Notes under the pieces: generated by a model
What the model saw: the letters and a program-made list of their open reading frames with translations, nothing else
Told to the model about the DNA's origin: nothing
Database searches by the model: none
Part shown: piece after piece, positions 1 through 9,735 of the stretch
Layout: each line of letters starts with the position of its first letter
How positions within the stretch are numbered: position 1 is the stretch's first letter
Position numbers and translations under genes: made by a program
Assembly (NCBI GenBank): GCA_963921825.1
Contig: OY997588.1
Location: forward strand, 10,616,001 to 10,680,000
Origin: Erodium maritimum
Lineage: Eukaryota > Streptophyta > Magnoliopsida > Geraniales > Geraniaceae
Reading direction: 5' to 3'
DNA: 64,000 nt

Positions 1-284
1 AGCAATCTTTCGATGTGGGACAACACAAGAATGAAGTATTGTTCATTTGCAATTTTCTCAACAACTAAGTTCAACGGGTGATCTTTGAGCTTTAATTTCT
101 CATTCACCTCTTGTCCATTTAGACCTCATAATATCTCGTTGGAAAGGCCTCACTTCCTAGAACACGAAACTAATCTTTCCATAGTTCTAGGGTGAGCCGA
201 TCATATATATAATTGAGCGTCAAGTTGACCATTTCCATTTTTCTAAACTCACTTTTGTCCAACACAAGCTTCTCAGTCACACTC
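1..284. other. unclassified AT-rich sequence
   Basis: I see no convincing coding region, RNA gene or element end here. It may be flanking host DNA or the upstream part of the LINE fragment that follows; the boundary between the two is not visible. Confidence 0.3.
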
Positions 285-473
285 CTTCTCTGGCCAGATG
301 GTTAGATCTGCTCCATCGTCCACCAAACTCACCCGGCCAGTCTCGTACCACCGCCCCAAGGGATGCATATCTACCCTTTCGGAGCCGGTCATCTCCTTCC
401 TCGCTTCGATCCCAACCCCGACCATTGGAGGCCGACCAAGAGTTCTTCAGTGTCGTTATTTTTTGTTATGTTG
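285..473 (+). mobile_element. LINE 3' fragment, segment 1 of 3 (split by two solo LTRs)
   Basis: This is the first part of a 5'-truncated LINE or related retroposon. Its later parts lie at 3488-3788 and 6509-6530. Joined across the two LTR insertions, it resembles the retroposon at 11344-11830: both share the stretch around AAGACCGACCTG, the sequence GAATACAACGCTT or GGATACAACGCTT, and the tail TTAATGAATCTTTATTT followed by A residues. No TSD for this copy was found, so its 5' limit is approximate. The 66-codon open frame starting at 298 is interrupted by the LTR and is probably not a gene. Confidence 0.6.
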
Positions 474-3400
474 TGTCACGCCCCAAATCCGGTTTTGACC
501 GGATTCGAGACGTGAACTTAAAATAATAAATAAACACGGTAAAATTACAAAGGATAAAATTTCAAAAGTGATAATAAATCAATTGACAAAGTTAACAGCT
601 CACAAAACCCAGTATACAAAAATTCGGTTCAAAATAGACGCACGTCACTAGACCGACTAGACAAGATCCGCGCAAGCTCCCAAGCTCAGCTATGTCCTGC
701 TAGTACAAATCCCGCTCAACACCTGAAAATCAACAATGTAAGGGGTGAGCTTTCGCCCAGTAGAGAAAGTAGTTAAGGTAACGAACATAGGCTCACCACC
801 ACGAGTAACCGTCCAATTAGGGCATACTAGTAATGCACGACTAACTACCGACCGGGGTTCATAGCCAAATTTACAATACTCTCAACGATAACTTTCACAC
901 AAGAGAACATTAACCAAACAGCAAACGCACCGAACACCGAAACCATCAACACACACATCTCGTACTACAATCCTTGAACTCCGCCGACTGTACACAACCC
1001 GACATCATCATATCAAACGGTAAGCCAAGTATCCATCGGACTACCTCTCGATCCAGAGGAGGCGCATAACGTCACAAAGACGTATAACGTCGAGAATGCC
1101 GCAAACATCCTTACGAGGACGCATTGGTCGGGACTCTCGGAAACGTCTCCAAAGGACCATAGATCATCGAGGTTGAAACACGGCTCCCAGTGCCCATCAC
1201 GACCTGTAGGCCCAACACGACTCTCAGGCCCAACCACGACCCGTAGGCCCAACCACGACCCGTAGGCCCACTATGCTATGATTTGGCCCGTCGGCCCTAT
1301 GCAATATGATATGATGCGGCCCGTCGGCTCCGACCCGTCGGCCTTATGCAATATGATATGATGTGGCCCGTCAGCTCCGACCCGTCGGCCCTATGCAAGA
1401 TGATATGATGCGGCCCGTCGGCTCCGACCCGTCGGCCCCAAACACGACCCGTAGGCCCCAAACACGACCCGTAGGCATCAAACACGACCGGAATACCATC
1501 CTCAAGGAACACACCACAAAATAACAATCACGCATCGAAATGCCACAGATCAAACACGGCTCACACGCCCACACACAATCACAATCATGAAACACCGAGC
1601 AATAATCTTATTGAACTCTTAAGCACACTCAAACCGTCACGTACTTACCATCACTTACCGACCCCACGTTCAACGTGGTAACCCCACCGGCTTAATCGGT
1701 ATCCCCAAGCAGTCCCAATCCAACATATCAAGTAAAATAGGGAAAAACAATCAAATCACTGATCATGCGTTCTCTAGTCAATCCTACTCGTTTTCGTGTT
1801 CGTTATTTATTAACCGTTCAAGCATCAAAGGCATACACAGATACATTCAGCACACAAGTCCTACGGGCGCGACGTGGCCCGGTTCTACCAGCACAGCAAT
1901 TCCCAGGACCGAAAGCGTAAATGCTCACAGTTCATACGTTTACGCTAATTGTTCGCATCCTACATGCCAAACTGTTATCTTTCCGGTTTTATTATTACCT
2001 AGCATGCATACTAGTAACTTTCCATAATTAAACCGGCATTCGCTACTTTCCCTACCTCAAGGCGATACCACAGCAACGTCTCCTAGCTGCTGACGACCGG
2101 CCAACACCGTCTTCTAGGGCGAAGTCTACGCAGTCCAAGTCTGGGTTCGACTCTGGCCTTCTCGGGTGGAGTCTCAGTCTGATTTTTAACAGGTAAAACT
2201 TACAATCAGATCTGGTACAATCCCAAGTAAAAACAACACGCTGCCTTTTAAACTCGAACGGATAAAAGCGGGATTAAGCGACGAATCGGGTTCGAGCACC
2301 CGAACCCCGACCATAGAACCGGTGCACAGTTCCCGAGGCACGGTTCCCAATGCACGGATCCTGAGGTACATGTTTCGGGCACGATTCTCGAGGTACGGGG
2401 GTTCGTTGAACAAATCCCGAGGTCCGATTCTGAGTTCGTTTTATCCCGTTCTAAGTCCGTTTTTCAGTTTATTTTAAACGTTCAGGTTCCAAAGACGTTC
2501 CTAAACGAATCTGATTTTCAATAACAGTTAAAACAAAACCTCTTTTTGTTTTTCTTTTAATCAAAACTGAAATTTATTTTAATCTGTTTTCCTTTTCAAC
2601 AAAATTATTTTCCTTAATTTTTCAGTGTCAAAAGACGTCTTCACCACGCCCAGATCCAAGGACAGTTTCCGATCAACAAAACCAGATCAAACAGCAACAC
2701 GAAGAAAACAGCAATAAAAAGAAGAGGAAGGAGAAAAAGGCTCGGTTTTGAAACCCGCCGGCCACCGGCAGAGACGCCGGCGACCAACACCTCACGGTGG
2801 TAACGCTCACCGTAGGAAACAAAGAGGACGGCGGCGGCGGGGCTTTTCGCCTCAGATCTGTACGCCCCCGGCGAGGATCCTGGCGAATCCGCGGCGACCT
2901 TGGCTCGGTAGGGCTCTCCGGCGACGGTTCGGTGGTTGTGCGAGGAAGGGACGGCTTCTCGTGAATCTGAGCACCGTCTCCCAACGAAGGTCGGTCTAAC
3001 ACGATCACCGGAAGGACGTGGTGACCGGGACCGAGTTCGAGGAACAAAAAAAACGAGGTGAAGAGAAAGGTCGGGAGAGAGGGAGGGACGAAGTCGGCGA
3101 CGGCGGCTTCGGACAGCGAGGAGGATGTGGGAGAAGGGGAAGAATGATAGAGAAGGAGGCGAGAGAATGTGAGGTTCGGGGGAGAGAGATGCGGTTCGAG
3201 AGAGAAGAAACCGATTAGGGTTTCAGACCCTGCGTCGATCTTTAAGTAAGCGGGCCGGTTGCCTCTTTTTGGGCCGCTGGCGAGAGAGCGGGCCTCGGGC
3301 CCAAGCGAGGGGGGGTCGGGCCGGGCCTGGCCTGCGGGTCTGGTCAGGTCTGACCGGTCCAACCCTCTTCTCTTTTTTTTCTCTTTTGCAGTTATTAAAA

Positions 3401-3482
3401 AAAACAACCGTTTTCCAGCCTCGACGTTCCGATCGAACGAAAATAAAAACGATAAACTCTTTTTACTGAAGCGGTCTTCACA
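474..3482 (-). mobile_element. solo LTR C1 of an LTR retrotransposon, 3.0 kb
   Basis: The plus strand begins TGTCACGCCCC and ends GCGGTCTTCACA, so the LTR is on the minus strand with TG...CA ends. It is flanked by a perfect 5-bp TSD, TGTTG, at 469-473 and 3483-3487. There is no gag-pol interior, so this is a solo LTR left by LTR-LTR recombination. It is homologous along most of its length to the LTR at 26916-29523; both contain the stretch around AAGGGGTGAGCTTTC and an 18-bp minisatellite. The GC-rich part at about 2670-3410 is open for 244 codons on the minus strand, but that frame is not the one open in the related LTR copies, so I do not call it a gene. Confidence 0.9.
1199..1478. repeat. 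minisatellite inside solo LTR C1
   Basis: Tandem units of about 18-19 bp with the core ACGACCCGTAGGCCCAAC lie at 1199-1271 and return at about 1435-1478. Between them are longer units of roughly 50-56 bp built from GGCCCGTCGGC and ATGATATGAT. The same core, inverted, forms five units in the related LTR at 28763-28853. Several overlapping open frames here are a by-product of the repeats. Confidence 0.75.
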
Positions 3483-3487
3483 TGTTG

Positions 3488-3788
3488 TTTTTGTCTTGTT
3501 ATTTTATTTTCCTATAATGTCCCGCCAATCGAAACTCCTCGTCAAGAGTTTGTCTTTGACATTTGGGTCTTCGTAATGTGTGGTTGCCAGCTTTGGCGGA
3601 GTGGTCAGTTGTGTATTTCTACCGACAGTTCTTTCTGGATCATCGATAAGAAAGACCGACCTGATCGTTGTTTATCTAGACGATGTGTCGTCCTGTTCAA
3701 GAGCTATTATCTCTCTAGTCACCTGTCAGATTTTCGAGAACGATTGGTGGATACAACGCTTATGTTTTTTAAGGTTTATTATGATTAA
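3488..3788 (+). mobile_element. LINE 3' fragment, segment 2 of 3
   Basis: This is the middle part of the LINE begun at 285, lying between solo LTRs C1 and C2. It contains AAGACCGACCTG and GAGAACGATTGGTGG, which match 11669-11750 with substitutions. Its last five bases, ATTAA (3784-3788), are the left TSD of solo LTR C2. Confidence 0.65.
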
Positions 3789-4715
3789 TGTAAGAACCGC
3801 CCTCAGTCGATCCCGGTCGAACCGGTGATTTCTGGCGGAAGTTGACTTTCAGCTGGAAAAGTCAATCGATGACTCCAGGAGTCATTCGGGACCTTTCCGG
3901 GACCCAAAAAGCTTAGTCGTCGTTACAGATAGCTTAGTTGGGTCGTTTCCTTTCAAATGACCAATTTTACGAAAAAAAAGTCAACTTTCGGTCAAACTAG
4001 GCCTAATTAGTGACTAAACCTAATTAATTTGGTTGTGCTAGAATTTGGCAAGGGCAAGGTGGCCCCCACATGGACATGTGTCCATGATGACTTGGAGGAG
4101 AAGAAATGGGCCTCTAATGACCCATTTTCCCTCACTTGAGCCAAAGGAGAAGAATTGGACCTAAGGGGCACTTTAGACTTTACAAATATTAGGTTTTAAA
4201 GCATTTTGAGAGCAAAATTCAGTCATTTCCTTGTGCTAGCCGAAATTTAGAGAGAGAAAGAAGGAGAGAAGAAACAATGGAAGCTTGAAGAAGAAGAAAG
4301 GGAGAAATGAGGAAGCTTTGGTCAAGTTCTTCATCAATTTTTCTCAAAAACCTCTAAATCCTCTTCATCTATCCATTTCCAAGGTAAGTAAACTCTAACT
4401 TTCCACTTTCAATCATTTTGGAGTCATGGGTTTCCATAGAAAATGCATGAACTAGTTAGGTTTTTGAGTATTTGTTGTTAGATGATTGTTTAAGAGAAGA
4501 AGGAGATTGATTTATGTAGAAATCAATTGATTTTGGTTGTTTTTGGGTTGGAAATCTCTTGGGTAATTGTTGTTTTGATGAATCCCACTTTGGGTAGTGA
4601 AATATTGAAGTTATGAGACTGTTTTGGAGGTTTTGGGTGGTTAAAAATAGAGTTTTTGGTGTTGATTTCGTGGAAAGGAGGCTGGAGGAAGAAGAAGGAC
4701 GAAACAGGTCTGGGC

Positions 4716-4853
4716 CGTCACAGATCCGTGACGGGCACCGTGACGGGAGATGTCACGGCTCCGTGAGGGAGACCGTGACGGCACACGTCACGGGTCCGTG
4801 ACGTCATCCGTGACGGGGAGCCTCACGAGTCTGTGACCCGAACCGTGGCAGGC
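4716..4853. repeat. array of four 35-bp palindrome-containing units in solo LTR C2
   Basis: Units start at 4716, 4751, 4786 and 4821, giving an exact 35-bp period. The core of a unit is GTCACGG-n-TCCGTGA, a near-perfect palindrome, followed by an ACCGTGACGG box. Unit 3 also contains TGACGTCA, a classic bZIP-type palindrome. An equivalent array of four units is present in the related LTR at 20895-21032, so the number and spacing of units are conserved. Confidence 0.85.
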
Positions 4854-5630
4854 CAGTTTTGGGCCTTTTGGGTCCTTTTTGGGTGTTTTTCGATTAATTC
4901 AAAGGGTTATCTTGAACCGAATGTTTGAGAGTTTTGACTTGGGTGTTTGCCTCTTAAACCACCCTTGTTTAGTCTTTAATTCTAGTGTTATTTTGTGTTC
5001 CTAGACTTGACTCTCGAGTTTGAAGGAGGAGACTACTAGGCGTTCTTGTGACTAAGTTTTGGGAAGCACTTGAGGTAGGGAAGAGTAGTAAATTTCCGCT
5101 TTTAATTAAGGAATGCTAATAGTATGCATATAGGATGATAATAATCGGAAGAGTCTTAGTTTGCATATAGGATGTGATTCACTAGAATAACCGATTTCAA
5201 TTATGGGAATTGTCGTGCTGCAGAATGGTCATGTCGAGCCTTAGGATTGCGTGTTGGTTATGTTTGATTATGGTGGTTCGTCCTTAAATGTCGATGCATA
5301 ATACACTCTTGGTTAAATTAAGAATCATACTATGCCATGTGAATTATGATGAATGCAATATGAATGTTTGTTTCGTGATACGATTGGTTGAATGAATGAG
5401 ATGAATGTGATATGATGTTGTCTTGTGATATGACCGGGTGAATGATAGACCGATACGGTGTTCTTGGTAAGTTGTGACGATAATCTTCGTTGGTATGATA
5501 AGTTCGGTGTAGTGTGGTTTGTGTGGTATTGGGTGTCGTGACTTGTACCCCGAGTGACGGGAAGATACCCGACCGAGGTGTGTGCCAGTCCGGTACGTGT
5601 GCATTGAGATTTTCCCCGCTGTGTGTTCTA

Positions 5631-5976
5631 GGAAGACATCTAGACCGAGGGACATTCCGGGATGATGTATATTGTTTCACCCCGATGCTCTGTGTTCCGG
5701 GAAGACATCTAGACCGAGGGGTATTCTGGTATGATGTATATTGTTTCACCCCGATGCACTGTGTTCCGGGAAGACATCTAGACCGAGGGGTATTCCGGTA
5801 TGATGTATATTGTTTCACCCCCGATGCTCTATGTTCCGGGAAGACATCTAGACCGAGGGGTATTCCGGTATGATGTATATTGTTTCACCCCGATGCTCTG
5901 TGTTCCGAGAAGACATCTAGACCGAGGGGTATTCCGGTATGATGTATATTGTTTCACCCCAATGCTTTGTGTTCCG
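5631..5976. repeat. 69-bp tandem repeat, five units plus a partial one, in solo LTR C2
   Basis: Units start at about 5631, 5700, 5769, 5839 and 5908; each begins GAAGACATCTAGACCGAGG and ends in GTGTTCCG. A diverged sixth unit follows to about 6020, and related single motifs precede the array. Because 69 is divisible by three, the array stays open in several frames. The corresponding part of the related LTR (about 19620-20050) holds only degenerate versions, so the array expanded in this copy. Confidence 0.9.
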
Positions 5977-6508
5977 GGAAGATATCTAGGCCGATGTGCG
6001 TTTCCGGTACGATATGTTGAGCTTGTGTGTGGATCGGAGTCTCGTAGTTTAATTGTCTTATATTTCGGTACTCGTGTGTTTCTTTAGTTGGTTTCTATTG
6101 GTGAATAAGTTGTGTCCCTGTTGATCTCGATTTGTGTTGTCATTTTAATAAGTGTTGCTAATCGAGAAATTTGGTGACGGAGCGGGAGTCTTTTCCCCTT
6201 TACTACTTTTTCCAAGCTCACCCCTTCTGTTTTTACTGTTTTACAGGTTTCGTTGGTGAGTAGGCTTAAAGGACGTCTCAGGGGTCGGGAGCTCATTGAG
6301 GGTCCGGTTGAATTATTTATTAGAGACGTACTTCCAGTTTCGTATTAAACATTGTCCTTACATTTATTTGGTTGTTGAATTTTGACTCGTATTATCAGAC
6401 TTTTACTCAGAGATTCATGTTAATTTAATTGCTTTTATCATTATTTTATTTTCATTTTAGTTCACGTCTCGAGTCCGATCAAAACCAGATTTGGGACGTG
6501 ACAATTAA

Positions 6509-6530
6509 TGAATCTTTATTTCAAAAAATT
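6509..6530 (+). mobile_element. LINE 3' tail, segment 3 of 3
   Basis: Right of the C2 TSD, the LINE resumes with TGAATCTTTATTTC and a short A-run. This is the same 3' end as the retroposon at 11344-11830. It completes the split element begun at 285. Confidence 0.65.
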
Positions 6531-6646
6531 GATGATATTGAAAGATGAATGCTTCTCGTTGTATTAAAGTTTACATTGGATGATTGAATTAAAAAAAATA
6601 GAGTATATAAATTACTCAAGAGTCTTAAATAATGTAAATGTTCTTA

Positions 6647-7498
6647 GAGCACGAACGACGGAGCGGTCCGGATCGAGTCCCACGTCTCGGCTCGGGTTTT
6701 TGCGGGACGCAGGACCCGAGCCATCCCGTTGTGAGACGTCTTTTTCGCGTCTCGCGTCCCGCAATAACCCGGGACAGGCCGCGGCTTGCATCCCGCTAAT
6801 CCGGGATGGGCCGCGGCTCGCGTCAGGCGTCCGGGGTCGGTCAGACATCCAATCACGGCGTGCCACGTGTCGCGAGAAGGAAAAACAAAATTCGACCGTT
6901 GGAATGTAACGACTATTTTTTTATTTTCTTAAAAATCCTAAATTCTAATCCTATAAATACCCCTAACCCCTTTCTCAAACCACCAACCATCCTACAACTT
7001 CTCTACAAATTTCCATTCTACATTTCGATACAAAATGTCCAACGATGAGAGTCCATCATATGAGGAGTTGGCAACCCAAATGCGGTTAGTTGAACAACGA
7101 CTCCAACGAAGGATTGATAGAGGCATACAGAGAGCAACGCCAATGATCAACGCTCTGAGGGAGAGGATCGACCATGGAGAACCAATGCGACGAGAGATTC
7201 ACAAAGGTCGTGCCGAAGCCCACGGCCAACTAATGAGGTATTATTTTTCCGATCAACCCATATAGGGCCCGATATGTTTAGAGGTCAGTTCTGTATGTGC
7301 AAACCACTTTTTCAACGGGTGATGGACAAGGTCAAGGAACACGACAATTACTTCGTTCAGAAGCGGGACACTGTCGGACGATTGGGCTTATCAACGGAAC
7401 AGAAGTGCACCGCCGCGATACGGATGCTTGCGTATGGGTGCTCGGCCGATTCATTGGACGGAACTCTACACACTGGGGTAAGTACCACACTTGAATGC
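6647..7498 (+). mobile_element. PIF/Harbinger transposon, 5' part
   Basis: The left end reads GAGCACGAACGACGG and is preceded by TTA (6644-6646), as expected for the 3-bp TWA target of PIF/Harbinger elements. A GC-rich subterminal region precedes the transposase remnant. The similar ends of the MITEs at 57528-58016 (GAGCATCCACAACG) and 61624-62249 support the assignment. No right end was found; the sequence runs into a LINE tail at about 7499. Confidence 0.6.
7035..7498 (+). pseudogene. PIF/Harbinger nuclease-type transposase, N-terminal fragment
   Basis: The frame opens at ATG 7035 and gives a basic, coiled-coil-like leader of about 75 residues ending in YYFSDQPI and a stop at 7263-7265. 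One base is missing before the next segment. From 7274 the frame encodes MFRGQFCMCKPLFQRVMD, then YFVQKRD, GRLGLS, QKCTAAIRMLAYG and TLHTGVSTTLEC. This order of motifs is typical of the region upstream of the DDE catalytic domain in plant HARBI1-like proteins. Homology stops at about 7498; the remaining open codons to 7615 come from a LINE. The catalytic DDE residues are absent, so this cannot be a working transposase. Confidence 0.8.
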
Positions 7499-8195
7499 TG
7501 TCCACCAATGAGATCTGAGAGAAGCGTATCTGACTTTATTTCCTCTTTTCCTCCCCTTCAATTTGTGGATCTCTCCCCGTTGTCTCTTTCCTTGATCTTT
7601 TTTACCTCGGCCTAGTGGTCGAGGATCAACGGTCGGTGTTGACCACCGTTGATATATTGCTTAACGGCGTGTTCAGGATCCTCGGATTGGGATTGGGGGA
7701 GTCGGTCTGTTGTTGTTGGGTTTGGGAAGGATACCTGGTCTCCCATTTGTTGGGTAGGGCTGGGGGATTGGGTGGTGTAGCTGAGGTGGAGGAGGATAGG
7801 GCTTGCCCTATTTTGTCGGTGGTGGTCTTTGTTTTTGTGCTGGTTGCGGTGGTTCCGTTGTTTTGCTTTTCTTTTTTCTGCTTTTTGAGCTTAATGGTTG
7901 TGAAATAGGAGTTCCAGACTCGGTTTCCTTTTGTTCTGTTTTACTTGGGTTAAGACTGGTCCCTGTGCTTATTTGTGGTTATTCGGGGTTCTAGACTTGT
8001 GGTGTTAGTTATGTGCTGGTTTGGTTCCCCTTGTTGGGTTCCTTTGTTTGTAATTCTGTTGGTTTGGTTCCCCTTGTTGGGTTCCTTTGTTTGTAACACT
8101 CTGTTCTGTTTGTGAGGATTCGTTCTTGACCTCGTTCTTCATTTTGAAGACTTGGTTTTTATATAAAAAAAATTACTGATAAAAAAATATGGGGT
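7499..8195 (+). mobile_element. LINE 3' fragment inserted in the Harbinger transposase
   Basis: The sequence is GT-rich on the plus strand and ends with TTTATATAAAAAAAATTACTG and an A-run at about 8160-8190. This is the same kind of 3' end as the LINE at 58054-59671 (read on the minus strand) and resembles the tail at 32770-32803. No TSD was found, and the 5' limit is set only by where the transposase homology stops. Open frames at 7615-7994 are not recognisable proteins. Confidence 0.55.
8017..8096. repeat. 43-bp direct duplication in a LINE 3' end
   Basis: A 37-bp block that includes GGTTTGGTTCCCCTTGTTGG occurs at 8017-8053 and again at 8060-8096 without visible change. It is a recent tandem duplication in the untranslated 3' region of the LINE fragment. 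Confidence 0.8.
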
Positions 8196-9735
8196 GAGTT
8201 CAGGGATAACCGTACACGGTTGTGGATGGGTTTGGGTACATGTGGAGGACGGACAAAAAAACCCTCCTTCCTACATTAAAAAAAATAAAATAAAGATCAA
8301 ATCAGGATTTGAACCTCTGTCTTCCTGGAAGACAGTGGCGTGAGGACCTCCATAGTTGGGACATCGGAGACAAGGCCGAAGTAGCGGTCACGGACTCACC
8401 AGGGAGAGGGCCATCGGACACATCATACTAACCAAACCCGTTTAGCTTAAACAAAACATAGGATTTGAACACGTCCATGATCTCACCTAAACCATCCTTA
8501 AGCACCACTTGCTTAATCACCCGTAACACGTCCCCCAAAACCAAACTCACAATCACAACTTTAAATATTCCGATAATGACTAAAATCAAAACCCCACCAC
8601 ACACCATATGTGTTTCCCTTTTGTTTAACCATCAATGCCACAATCAGTATCATTAAAAATCATCATGGGTCCATCATTGTCTTCATCATCACACCACCAA
8701 TCATTTTTATTTATTTCAATGTCATCTTTATTCGTTTTACTTAAAAGTTAAATACAGTATTAGCCTATTTCACTGATTGGTGTTTTTATTTACTCCCATT
8801 GCTTGTAATAAAGCAAAACACCATAATTGATGGGTTGTCTGATTGCTGAGGTTGATGTTCTTAACAGTACTAATTTTCACGAGCCCCATCTATTATTGGT
8901 AATGGGTTCGAATTGACCTTCTTCCTTTTCCTTCCCTAATTATCACACCCTTTTATGGGTTACTAAGTTGTTTAAATATAAATAAACTTTATAATTTATA
9001 GATAAGATTGTTTTTTAGTGAAAGATGCCCTTCATTAATTTAAGTTAAAAATACATTCGAGTGTATTAGAAATAAACTTTTTGACCACGAAGAACAGACA
9101 GAAAACACAATGGTATTATAGTTCTTTTCATACTATAAATGTCATTGACGGTATTGAATGAGGTTCCATAAAGACGACTTAGAACTAAAACTAGTACCCA
9201 AATAAAACCTAAAGAAGATTGATGAACACTGCTCAAGGTAGGGCCTATAAATCGCTCGGACCCTGAATGTGACACTTTTCTTCTGATGTAAAATCGAACC
9301 TATGGTTGTCAGTGGTGAGGGAGGGAGGAAGCGGTTTAGGAGGCAACAACGACGACAAATTCAAAGACGGTGACGATGGCGGACGTGGCGATGACAACAT
9401 CAACGAAAACCACCGGAGTTACAGAAGTATTGCCGAACAGAGCCGGGAGAGAAAAACCCGAACAAAATCCTCAGGAAAGGCGCAGGATAGTAATTATCGA
9501 AAATAAATCCAAAAAATACGAATAAGAGAAGAAGAGTCATAACAGAAATCTTGACAAAAACCATAACTACCATGACCTTAAACAGTTAGGTCATAGAGAT
9601 TATGCTCAGAGAGAACTTTTAATATTTAACTATTAGTACACCATATTGGATAAGATTGTTTAATACTTGAGAGAAATTATAATATTGATTAAAATGCTGA
9701 ATTAAATTAAATAGATGGTTCTCGAATGGTTCTTC
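8196..9735. other. intergenic, no gene recognised
   Basis: The sequence is mostly AT-rich. Around 8300-8345, read on the minus strand, there is a GGTTCAAATCC motif like a Pol III box B, but no matching box A was found. Open frames at 8465-8656, 9066-9275 and 9306-9506 show no known motifs; the last is simply rich in Asp, Gly and Arg. This stretch forms the downstream flank of the bHLH gene. Confidence 0.5.

Larger units (their letters stand above)
3789..6503 (+). mobile_element. solo LTR C2, 2.7 kb
   Basis: The element begins TGTAAGAACCGCCC and ends GGGACGTGACA. It is flanked by a perfect 5-bp TSD, ATTAA, at 3784-3788 and 6504-6508. No internal retroviral-type coding sequence is present, so it is a solo LTR. 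It is homologous to the minus-strand solo LTR split around 18546-29846: both share the region after the TG end, the paired GGACATGTGTCC motif, an AG-rich stretch, four 35-bp palindromic units and the terminal stretch. Open frames at 5330-5873 result from a 69-bp repeat whose length is a multiple of three. Confidence 0.92.

Noticed and set aside
2673..3407. 244-codon minus-strand frame, Pro/Ser-rich
   Set aside because: It lies inside solo LTR C1 in GC-rich sequence, has no domain, and is not the frame that is open in the homologous LTRs of element B.
5330..5873. Open frames of 162, 103 and 119 codons on both strands with repeated motifs
   Set aside because: They are translations of the 69-bp tandem repeat in solo LTR C2; the period is a multiple of three, so stops are absent by construction.
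8290..8350. tRNA-like or SINE sequence on the minus strand
   Set aside because: There is a GGTTCAAATCC box B but no box A at the right distance, and no TSD or tail.
9306..9506. Small gene rich in Asp, Gly and Arg
   Set aside because: No homologous motif, no promoter evidence, and the composition follows simple GAC/GGC repeats.
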